Source: Opitutaceae bacterium
Lineage (GTDB): Bacteria; Verrucomicrobiota; Verrucomicrobiia; Opitutales; Opitutaceae
Direction: 5' to 3'
DNA: 5,549 bases
NCBI GenBank assembly: GCA_005787865.1
Contig: SXZN01000045.1
Span: forward strand, 1 to 5,549
Within the stretch, counting starts at the first letter, position 1, and the number at the start of each line of letters is the position of its first letter. Shown here piece after piece: positions 1 to 5,357 of the stretch. The notes beneath the pieces are model-generated. The model worked only from the letters and a program-made list of their open reading frames with translations. It was not told the DNA's origin and did not search any database. The position numbers were made by a program, and so were the translations under genes.

Positions 1-269
1 CCCATGAGGTAAAAAAGATACCACCCAAAGGCGAGGAAGAGCGCACTCGTCAGCGTTAAGGTGGTAACGGGTGGGACTAATAAAAATGTGCCCAAGCGCC
101 AAAATTCGCCCGCCTGCACCGCCGCCGGCAGTAACATAATCCGCCCCACGTCAAATTGTCCCAAGAGCGCAAAGCCCAGAATCATCACCTGCCCGATTAT
201 CAGGTAGAGCGAAAGATCGGGAATAGCGTAGCTACCTAAGTTACGTTCCAGCCGAGAGAGGAGCGACAT
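1..269 (-). CDS. Rhomboid-like polytopic membrane protein, N-terminal part (runs off the left edge)
   Basis: Reading leftward from ATG at 269 gives 89 open codons to the window edge, starting MSLLSRLERNLGSYAIPDL. Two hydrophobic segments are visible: residues ~20-40 (LSLYLIIGQVMILGFALLG) and ~69-88 (TTLTLTSALFLAFGWYLFYL). Between them lies GEFWRLGTFLLVPP, which resembles the 'GEWWRLLTFLF' stretch after the first helix of rhomboid-like proteins. I recall similar N-termini in rhomboid-like membrane proteins of Verrucomicrobia and Planctomycetes. The catalytic Ser and His of true rhomboid proteases would lie beyond the edge, so protease activity cannot be judged. The ATG is 6 bp downstream of the stop of the TPR gene, which implies co-transcription and probably translational coupling. 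TAGG a few bases upstream is only a weak ribosome binding site. The reading frame is firm; the family is a moderate-confidence call. Confidence 0.66.
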   Translation of the reverse strand, partial: MSLLSRLERNLGSYAIPDLSLYLIIGQVMILGFALLGQFDVGRIMLLPAAVQAGEFWRLGTFLLVPPVTTLTLTSALFLAFGWYLFYLM

Positions 270-275
270 GTGGGC

Positions 276-1133
276 CTACTTCTCAGCCTTGCTCGGCAAC
301 TGGTCGAGCAAAGTTTTTTTCTGTTTCAATAAAACGGGGGCATTCACTCGCGCCAGTAATACGCGCGCGCGATCAATTTGCTCAAGCTTGAGCAGTACAT
401 TGGCCGCTTGGAGAAAAATAGTTTCCTGCTCGATCCCTGGTTGCGCGCGACTCTCCAGCGCACTCCACGCCTGCAGCGCCTGCTCCCACTGCGGCTTTTC
501 TAAATCGGCATAGGCCTCAGCCTGTCGGTAAACATAAGCAAAGTTGTCCGGCGCCAACTCCGCGGCGTGCTGAAAGGCCCCTAACATGGCCTGATCCAGA
601 GCGAGCCGAGTAAATTGTCCCGTGCGAATAAAGTCATCCCGCCCTTCCATTAATAAAGATCCTAAATGATAATGGTAAAGGGGTTCTTTGGGCTCTAAAT
701 CGATGGCCGCCATAATCCAAGGCAACGCCTCCACCGGTCGACCGTCTTCCGCGAGGTGCTTGGCCATTTGATTTTTTACGACCGGAATATTGGGCTCAAG
801 CTTGTTGGCCTTGAGCAAAATCCCCACCGCCGCCCGCGTCATCCCCACTTGGCCCAGCAACATGCCATAGGTCACATAAGCGGGGGCAAAATCCGGACTT
901 TTTTGAATCAAGATATCATAACTGTTAATCACGCTCTGTAATTCGCCCCGCAGCCAGGCTTGGTCGAGTTGCTCCCCTTCTTTTTCGGCGCGGGAAAAAA
1001 CATTGCGCTGCCGGGCGACAATTTCTCTCAACGTTTTCTCGCTCATGCTCTCGGCCGCGGCCTGGGGCAGCAGGGTCATGAAACCACTCAAAAGCAAAAG
1101 GGCCGGCCGTAAAAATTTTCCTGTGGTACGCAT
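276..1133 (-). CDS. Exported tetratricopeptide-repeat (TPR) protein
   Basis: A 285-residue protein. Residues 1-27 look like a Sec signal peptide: basic MRTTGKFLRP, hydrophobic ALLLLSGFMTLL, then PQAAA before E28. The mature part is helical with TPR-like units: about 68-82 (ending KSPDFAPAY), 83-116 (YGMLLGQVGMTRAAVGILLKANKLEP), 117-150 (HLAEDGRPVEALPWIMAAIDLEP), 151-198 (containing HLGSLLMEG, and FQHAAELAPDNF at the end), and degenerate units near 200-225 and 235-265. The LEP/APDN turns every ~34 residues are the typical TPR signature. TPRs bind proteins, so a scaffold or assembly role in the periplasm is plausible, but no partner can be named. The gene starts 38 bp after the PAP2 stop and ends 6 bp before the rhomboid-like gene, so it sits inside the leftward operon. 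CAGG just before the ATG is a poor ribosome binding site. Repeat class is secure; function is unknown. Confidence 0.85.
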   Translation of the reverse strand: MRTTGKFLRPALLLLSGFMTLLPQAAAESMSEKTLREIVARQRNVFSRAEKEGEQLDQAWLRGELQSVINSYDILIQKSPDFAPAYVTYGMLLGQVGMTRAAVGILLKANKLEPNIPVVKNQMAKHLAEDGRPVEALPWIMAAIDLEPKEPLYHYHLGSLLMEGRDDFIRTGQFTRLALDQAMLGAFQHAAELAPDNFAYVYRQAEAYADLEKPQWEQALQAWSALESRAQPGIEQETIFLQAANVLLKLEQIDRARVLLARVNAPVLLKQKKTLLDQLPSKAEK

Positions 1134-1171
1134 GCCTGTACGACACGAACTTACTCTAATCGTTCAAGGTT

Positions 1172-1879
1172 TTATGCCGGCGGCTCGGCGGCTTGAGCGG
1201 GCGTCAGCCCCAAACGATGGCGCCAAAGGATTATCACCAACCAGGTGACCAACATGGTTGTAACCGTGTGACTCAGGTAATGCGCACCCTTCAACATCTG
1301 ATAGCCTCCCATCCACCAACCTAAAATCAGCCCGAAGGTGATGGCGGTTAGCCGCCAGCGCCTAGTGGGCCGCACCAGCAATAAGCCCATCAAGGCAAAG
1401 CCGCCGCTGGCATGCCCCGCCGGAAAGCATCCCCCCTGCCGCTCCGGCCGGTCACCAGCCGGAAAAGGCTCACAGATTTTCACGTAGGCCACATCGCCGC
1501 CATACCGGCGAATCTCGGACGGGCAAAAAGTGTTGGTATATTTTTTCCCGATACCTGCCAACAGCGGCACGGTTACGAGCACGAGTACCGCAAGCCAAAG
1601 CCCACGGTGATTGAGCTGCCATTTTTCCCGCCAGCGCGCCGGCCCAAACGCAAGCGTGAGTACGCTCAACCCAATCACCCAGACGAGCGCTTTGGGTCCG
1701 TTGTAAAAAAAGATCCGCCCGAGCGGCGCTTGTTGGTCAACCAACCACCGCTTACTCGTGGGATTATAAAATAAATCCTGCACCCACAAATCGATCGCCG
1801 TGTATTCTAGCAATAATCCCGCGCCAACCAAAAGGAGCAGGGTAAGCCAAAACTGCCAATCTGCGCGCAAGCGGCTCAT
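1172..1879 (-). CDS. PAP2-family membrane lipid phosphatase
   Basis: A 235-residue integral membrane protein. Hydrophobic segments lie near residues 9-25, 64-78, 92-110, 158-170, 176-192 and 206-218. The PAP2 active-site pattern is present in order. Motif 1 is K112-X6-C119-P120, where the canonical form is KX6RP. Motif 2 is C151-F-P-A-G-H156, corresponding to PSGH. Motif 3 places H200 (KGAHYLSH) at the catalytic His of SRX5HX3D and H204 at the usual Asp. H156 and H200 would be the phosphate-transfer and nucleophile pair. Members remove phosphate from phosphatidic acid, undecaprenyl diphosphate or lipid A at the membrane; the substrate here cannot be read from sequence. The ATG overlaps the TGA of the upstream sulfatase gene (ATGA), strong evidence of translational coupling and related function. 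The changed motif 1 Arg and motif 3 Ser-Arg (Y193-Q194) mark a divergent subgroup. The CFPAGHASGG core leaves little doubt about the superfamily. Confidence 0.88.
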   Translation of the reverse strand: MSRLRADWQFWLTLLLLVGAGLLLEYTAIDLWVQDLFYNPTSKRWLVDQQAPLGRIFFYNGPKALVWVIGLSVLTLAFGPARWREKWQLNHRGLWLAVLVLVTVPLLAGIGKKYTNTFCPSEIRRYGGDVAYVKICEPFPAGDRPERQGGCFPAGHASGGFALMGLLLVRPTRRWRLTAITFGLILGWWMGGYQMLKGAHYLSHTVTTMLVTWLVIILWRHRLGLTPAQAAEPPA

Positions 1880-3933
1880 GGCTGCTTAGGCGAGGCGAGC
1901 AAGCGAACAAAGTCGGCTGCGCTCAACTCGCCATAGCGCTTGCTTTGATATAGCTCACTCGCGGTTTGATAATAACTCACCGCTTCCCCGAGCAATGCCG
2001 CGTTGAGCGGCTGCTCGGTCAGGGTGTAGTTTGCCCGATCATAACGGTACTGCGCCTGCCGCCGTACCGGAGTCAGCACCAAGAAATTGTCCGCCTTCAA
2101 CAAGCCCAGTTTCTGATAAGTACCAACTAGAACTCGGCCTTCCGCGGGATCGGTTTGCCGAATATCTCGCCCAAAGAATCGACTGGGATAGCTCCAATTT
2201 AATAGGCCGAGAAGGGTTGGCGCATAATCGACTTGGCTCATCAGGGTCCGGACATGACCCGGCGCAATCTGCCCACCGGGGGCGTAAATAATTAGTGGAA
2301 TATGATAATTTTGTACCGGTAACTCGGTTTTGCCCGCACTGGAAGCACAGTGGTCTGCGACGATCACAAATACCGTGTTTTTAAACCAAGGCTTTTGCCG
2401 GGCCTCACGGAGAAACTGCCCAATTGAAAAATCGGTGTACTTCACGGCCCCCGCACGACCAGAAATTTTTGAGGGTAAATCAATCCGGCCCTCCGGGAAA
2501 GTGTAGGGACGATGATTGGAGGTCGTCATGACAAAATAGTGAAAGGGTTGCCCTGTAGCATGGCCCGCATCCGCCTCGCGCATCGTCCAACGAAAGAGAT
2601 CCTCATCACAAACCCCCCACACATTGGCGAAAGTGATATCTTCCTTCGGCACCCCCGTGCGATCGATCACCCGATAACCATTTTTACCGAAAAAATAGTT
2701 CATGTTGTCGAAATAACCAAAGCCGCCATAAATAAATGCGGTCGCATAACCCTTCGCCCGAAAGACTGAGCCGAGCGTGAACATATTTTCATTGTGCGGC
2801 CGCTTAACAATCGATCGCCCAGGCGTCGGCGGCACCGCCAAAGTTAAGGCCTCCATGCCCCGATCGGTTCGCGTTCCGGTGGCATAAAAATTATCGAAGA
2901 CGAGGCTTTGCCCGGCAATTTCCTCCAGATTAGGCGTCAACTGTGAGGCCCGATTAAAAATACTTAAAAAATCGGCGCTCAAACTTTCCACGGTGATCTG
3001 GATCACATTCGGCCGTAGCTCCTCGCCCGTATGCCGCACAACCCGCAGAGTATCCTGAGGATCAGCCCCGAGTGTGACCGAGCGGTCTTTCGCTAATTGC
3101 TGCCGAATCAGTTGAAAAGCCTCGGCCGCCGGCAAGGTAGAATAAAATTTGTCGTACTCGAGTTCGTTATTTTTAAAGGCAGCACAGAGCGACCAAAGTC
3201 CGTTTTTCGCCAACTCCCGATTATAATTATTCCGAAAGGTCGGCAACCAATCGTCACTCAAGATCGAACCAAAAATAAGCGCCGCCCCAAACCAGAGCGC
3301 GCCCGCTTTAACCCGAACCCACGCAGACTCGATCGGGGCGGCGAACCACTGCGCGTAAAGACCCGTGCGATAAAGCAAGCCGCCCACTCCAAGGGTACCG
3401 GCTAAAACTCCTCCAATAATTAAAGGTAAATTATACGACTCACGAATATTCCCCACCACCTCCGTGGTGTAGACGAGATAATCCACGGCAATAAAGTTAA
3501 ACCTCACGCCGAACTCGTCCCAGAAAGTCCATTCCGAAACCAAGCCGAACAGGAGCAAATAGATATACCCCAACCCCAATAACTGCACGCCCACTTGGAG
3601 CCAACGCCGCGTCAACCAACTACTGGGCAACAGCGTCAGCAAAACTATCAACGGCAAGGAAGCAAAAGCCGCCGCGCCAAGATCATAAATTAACCCCCAG
3701 AAAAAAACCGCCACGAGACTGAGCGTCCAAGTAACGTCATGCGCCGCTTTAATTAAAAGCGCCAACCGTGTTAGCCCTGATAAAGCCAAGAAAATAGCGA
3801 AGAAAATAACTATGCCGCCATGCCGACGATTAAGCGGTCGCGCCAAGGCCGTGCGAAAAAAACCAAAAATGGTATTCAAGAAAAAGTGGGATAGGGGTTG
3901 TTTTTGTGGATAGGGCCCGCTGATAAAGAACAA
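1876..3933 (-). CDS. LtaS/OpgB-like membrane sulfatase (lipid-headgroup phosphotransferase family)
   Basis: A 685-residue protein with an N-terminal membrane part and a C-terminal sulfatase/alkaline-phosphatase-fold domain, the layout of lipoteichoic acid synthase (LtaS) and phosphoglycerol transferases. Hydrophobic segments lie near residues 40-62, 68-103, 110-132, 168-188 and 207-224. The extracytoplasmic domain runs from ~306: RPNVIQITVESLS gives the metal ligand E316; ATGTRTDRGMEAL gives the likely nucleophile T356; TTSNHRPY gives H474; VIVADH gives D527 and H528. These match E255, T300, H416, D475 and H476 of Staphylococcus aureus LtaS. Such enzymes take glycerol phosphate or a related group from a phospholipid and place it on an envelope polymer or glycan. 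The acceptor is unknown; a Gram-negative host would suggest an OpgB-like or uncharacterised role. It is the first gene of the leftward operon and overlaps the PAP2 gene by 4 bp. The start is uncertain: the longest form uses TTG at 3933, with in-frame TTG codons at 3879 and 3846 and no good ribosome binding site before any of them. The first membrane segment is kept in every case. Confidence 0.88.
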   Translation of the reverse strand: MFFISGPYPQKQPLSHFFLNTIFGFFRTALARPLNRRHGGIVIFFAIFLALSGLTRLALLIKAAHDVTWTLSLVAVFFWGLIYDLGAAAFASLPLIVLLTLLPSSWLTRRWLQVGVQLLGLGYIYLLLFGLVSEWTFWDEFGVRFNFIAVDYLVYTTEVVGNIRESYNLPLIIGGVLAGTLGVGGLLYRTGLYAQWFAAPIESAWVRVKAGALWFGAALIFGSILSDDWLPTFRNNYNRELAKNGLWSLCAAFKNNELEYDKFYSTLPAAEAFQLIRQQLAKDRSVTLGADPQDTLRVVRHTGEELRPNVIQITVESLSADFLSIFNRASQLTPNLEEIAGQSLVFDNFYATGTRTDRGMEALTLAVPPTPGRSIVKRPHNENMFTLGSVFRAKGYATAFIYGGFGYFDNMNYFFGKNGYRVIDRTGVPKEDITFANVWGVCDEDLFRWTMREADAGHATGQPFHYFVMTTSNHRPYTFPEGRIDLPSKISGRAGAVKYTDFSIGQFLREARQKPWFKNTVFVIVADHCASSAGKTELPVQNYHIPLIIYAPGGQIAPGHVRTLMSQVDYAPTLLGLLNWSYPSRFFGRDIRQTDPAEGRVLVGTYQKLGLLKADNFLVLTPVRRQAQYRYDRANYTLTEQPLNAALLGEAVSYYQTASELYQSKRYGELSAADFVRLLASPKQP

Positions 3934-4196
3934 AAAGACCAGACCGCGTCAGCCCTCAAATTACAACTCACGCTGCGGTGCGCTGCTTAGCGCAAAAATA
4001 TTAATTTACCGACGCATCAAACGCCATACTGCCGCGACCGTAGTGCCTTGCCGGAAAACTCTTTCCCCCGCCCTCCCGCCCATTGAATAAATACGGGGGT
4101 GCTTATAATTCATCAAGTTGCGCAGCTAACTCCTAACTGCTGGATAAAAATCTTGCACGCCCCCGCCTGCCCCCCCATCACATCGTCCCTCAGCCC
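3934..4196. other. Divergent intergenic region between the envelope operon and the his operon
   Basis: No coding sequence is supported here. It must contain the leftward promoter and the rightward his promoter. For the leftward unit the best I see is TAATAT (complement of 3998-4003), 17 bp downstream of a poor TGGCGT -35 (complement of 4021-4026); this is weak and unproven. A short inverted repeat GCGCT-GCTT-AGCGC (3980-3993) and the repeated CGCTGC (3971-3976 and 3981-3986) lie between that site and the sulfatase gene and could be an operator or a 5' UTR hairpin. CTAACT occurs twice in tandem at about 4126-4138. Pyrimidine- and C-rich tracts fill 4062-4080 and 4159-4176. No protein-binding motif was recognised. 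Confidence 0.5.
4083..4109 (+). promoter_or_regulatory. Candidate sigma70-type promoter of the his operon
   Basis: A perfect -10 hexamer TATAAT (4104-4109) is preceded by TTGAAT (4083-4088), matching the first four bases of the -35 consensus. The 15-bp spacing is shorter than the usual 16-18. Transcription would begin near 4116, about 80 nt before the hisL start and about 290 nt before hisG, a leader length that suits attenuation control. Position and perfect -10 make it the best candidate; no experiment supports it. Confidence 0.55.
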
Positions 4197-4232
4197 ATGG
4201 CTTCCTCCCATCATCACCATCACGTGTGCTAG
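4197..4232 (+). CDS. hisL: his operon leader peptide with five consecutive His codons
   Basis: ATG at 4197 opens an 11-codon frame encoding MASSHHHHHVC and closing with TAG at 4230-4232. The run CATCATCACCATCAC (4209-4223) is five His codons in a row. It lies about 80 nt downstream of a promoter-like site, 60 nt upstream of an intrinsic terminator and 175 nt upstream of hisG, the arrangement of the enterobacterial hisL attenuator, whose leader peptide has seven consecutive His codons. The peptide itself is expected to have no function: when charged tRNA-His is scarce the ribosome stalls on the run and changes how the leader RNA folds, letting RNA polymerase pass the terminator. No Shine-Dalgarno sequence precedes the ATG (the upstream bases are CCCTCAGCCC), as for other genes in the window. 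The frame is certain; the role is inferred from composition and context. Confidence 0.9.
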   Translation: MASSHHHHHVC

Positions 4233-4252
4233 CCTTCCCAACGCGGGAAGGC
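4232..4252 (+). promoter_or_regulatory. Stem-loop directly after the leader-peptide stop codon
   Basis: GCCTTCCC (4232-4239) and GGGAAGGC (4245-4252) form a perfect 8-bp stem with the 5-nt loop AACGC, beginning at the last base of the hisL stop. A ribosome at or near the His codons would cover its 5' arm. It could be the RNA-polymerase pause hairpin that synchronises transcription with leader translation, or part of the 1:2 structure. It is not a terminator, as no U tract follows. Unpaired, its 3' side exposes GCCGG (4251-4255), which is complementary to CCGGC (4297-4301) in the terminator's 5' arm. Confidence 0.6.
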
Positions 4253-4291
4253 CGGAAGCGCCTTGCCCGTGGCTGATGGATCTCTTTTCCA

Positions 4292-4328
4292 AAACCCCGG
4301 CAGGTTAATCCAGCCGGGGTTTCCTTTT
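4292..4328 (+). terminator. Intrinsic terminator (attenuator) upstream of hisG
   Basis: AAACCCCGGC (4292-4301) pairs perfectly with GCCGGGGTTT (4313-4322). An A-A mismatch and two further G-C pairs (4303-4304 with 4310-4311) close a TTAAT loop. The stem is followed by CCTTTT (4323-4328), so the RNA 3' side reads UUUCCUUUU: an interrupted but usable U tract after a GC-rich stem. It lies between the leader peptide and hisG, with no complete gene to end, so it acts as a conditional terminator for the his operon and not as the end of a transcription unit. Confidence 0.85.
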
Positions 4329-4330
4329 GG

Positions 4331-4362
4331 GCAACCCTCCCGCACCAACGGGGCCGGCTTGC
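4331..4362 (+). promoter_or_regulatory. Imperfect stem-loop between the terminator and hisG
   Basis: GCAA (4331-4334) pairs with TTGC (4359-4362), CC (4335-4336) with GG (4356-4357), and TCCCG (4338-4342) with CGGGG (4349-4353, one G-U pair), around the loop CACCAA. Small bulges separate the segments. It begins right after the terminator's U tract and could shield the transcript 5' end or affect hisG translation. The pairing was found by eye and its stability is unknown, so this may be chance in a GC-rich leader. Confidence 0.3.
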
Positions 4363-4406
4363 TTAAACCTTTCTCTTCCAAAAAATTCCTGCTTAATTTT
4401 TCTCCC

Positions 4407-5315
4407 ATGCCTGTCACCTCCGCTCCCAACCGCCTCCGCCTCGCCGTCCAAAAAAGCGGCCGGCTCTCCACTGACTCGCTCGAGCTGCTCGCTAGCTGCG
4501 GCATTCGCGTTAAGTCACCGAAAGAGCGCCTGTTGCTGCACTCAGATAATTTTCCGATCGATCTGCTTTTTGTCCGCGATGACGACATCCCCCAGCTCGT
4601 CATGGACGGCGTCTGCGATCTCGGTATCGTCGGTACCAACGTGCTGGAAGAGGCCGCCCTCGAGCGCCGCACCCAAGGCTCCGCGAGTGGCTACTTGGTC
4701 GAGCGCCCCCTAGATTTTGGTGGCTGCCGTCTCGCCATCGCCCTGCCGGAAGAAAAGCCCTACGCCAGCGCCAAAGACCTCCAAGGGCTACGCATTGCTA
4801 CTTCTTATCCGCAGCTAACCAAGCGGTTCCTCGCTGAACAAAAAATCTCCGCCGAAGTCGTGTACTTAAGCGGCTCCGTGGAAATTGCTCCGCGCCTTGG
4901 TTTAGCTGATGTTATCTGCGATCTCGTGGCCAGCGGCTCAACGCTCGAAGCCAATAAGCTCCGCGCGGTTGAGACCATTTTTAAAAGTACCGCCGTCTTG
5001 CTCCGGAGTACTCATCAGCTCTCGGCCGAAAAAACGCACTCCCTGGAAATTCTCCTCCGCCGGATCGATGGCGTTCAAAAGGCCGCTGGCGCGAAATACA
5101 TTATGCTGCACGTCCCGAAGTCTGCGTTGGCAGAAATTAAAAAACTCCTGCCTGGCTCGGAAAATCCGACCGTTCTGCCCCTGGCTGGCGATGATTCCAA
5201 GGTAGCCCTTCATGCCGTGTGTTCCGAAGCTGTTTTTTGGGAAACTATGGAGTCATTAAAAAAAGCCGGCGCCAGCAGCATTCTCGTGCTACCGATCGAA
5301 AAGATGATGCTCTGA
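4407..5315 (+). CDS. hisG: ATP phosphoribosyltransferase, long form
   Basis: A 302-residue enzyme catalysing the first step of histidine biosynthesis: ATP plus PRPP gives N1-(5-phosphoribosyl)-ATP and diphosphate, in the cytoplasm. It aligns almost throughout with the 299-residue E. coli HisG: RLAVQKSGRL (11-20), VRDDDIP (56-62), DLGIVGTNVLEE (71-82), LDFGGCRL (102-109), ATSYP (131-135), the PRPP-binding loop DVICDLVASGSTLEANKL (168-185), KYIMLHVP (230-237) and C-terminal GASSILVLPIEKMM. The C-terminal ACT-like regulatory domain (about 227-300) identifies the long, self-sufficient form, which is feedback-inhibited by histidine and needs no HisZ. The ATG at 4407 is chosen because homology starts there; the frame stays open upstream to a TTG at 4263, but that stretch contains the terminator and has no HisG-like sequence. 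No Shine-Dalgarno precedes the ATG, only AT- and pyrimidine-rich sequence. Expression is predicted to be controlled by the upstream attenuator. Confidence 0.98.
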   Translation: MPVTSAPNRLRLAVQKSGRLSTDSLELLASCGIRVKSPKERLLLHSDNFPIDLLFVRDDDIPQLVMDGVCDLGIVGTNVLEEAALERRTQGSASGYLVERPLDFGGCRLAIALPEEKPYASAKDLQGLRIATSYPQLTKRFLAEQKISAEVVYLSGSVEIAPRLGLADVICDLVASGSTLEANKLRAVETIFKSTAVLLRSTHQLSAEKTHSLEILLRRIDGVQKAAGAKYIMLHVPKSALAEIKKLLPGSENPTVLPLAGDDSKVALHAVCSEAVFWETMESLKKAGASSILVLPIEKMML

Positions 5316-5357
5316 TTATTGATGGGTGCGACCTAACCGCGCCCTCCCCTCTTGGCT

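Larger units (their letters stand above)
4209..4328 (+). promoter_or_regulatory. Histidine attenuator: competing RNA structures in the hisG leader
   Basis: By-eye pairing gives the three alternatives a classical attenuator needs. Pair 1:2: CCATCA inside the His codons (4217-4222) with TGATGG (4274-4279). Pair 2:3: GGCT (4271-4274) with AGCC (4312-4315) and GGAT (4278-4281) with ATCC (4308-4311), leaving a 3-nt bulge; this traps the terminator's 5' arm in a loop and takes three bases of its 3' arm. Pair 3:4: the terminator hairpin 4292-4322. In this model, free translation of hisL lets region 2 be held by region 1 or leaves the terminator to form, while stalling on His codons covers region 1 and frees region 2 to act as antiterminator. 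The existence of an attenuator is well supported; these exact pairings are a model and were not computed. Confidence 0.68.

Noticed and set aside
268..513. Rightward open frame over the end of the TPR gene
   Set aside because: It is antisense to a well-supported TPR gene, has low-complexity Ser/Ala/Cys composition and no recognisable domain.
3980..3993. Inverted repeat GCGCT-GCTT-AGCGC as a terminator
   Set aside because: The stem is only 5 bp and no T tract follows it on the strand where termination would be needed; on the + strand it is followed by A residues and there is no upstream rightward gene to end.
4126..4138. Tandem CTAACT repeat as an operator
   Set aside because: Two 6-bp copies are too short to separate from chance, and no known regulator motif was recognised.
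4209..4223. CATCATCACCATCAC looks like an engineered His tag or vector sequence
   Set aside because: It sits in a short closed frame with its own start and stop, upstream of a terminator and hisG, with no vector-like sequence around it. A natural his leader explains it better.
4263..4406. In-frame N-terminal extension of HisG from TTG at 4263 (48 extra residues)
   Set aside because: It would place the terminator hairpin inside the coding region and has no similarity to HisG, whose homology starts at the ATG at 4407.
4229..4672. Leftward open frame across the his leader and hisG
   Set aside because: It is a shadow of hisG and the leader, rich in Ser and Arg, with no recognisable domain.
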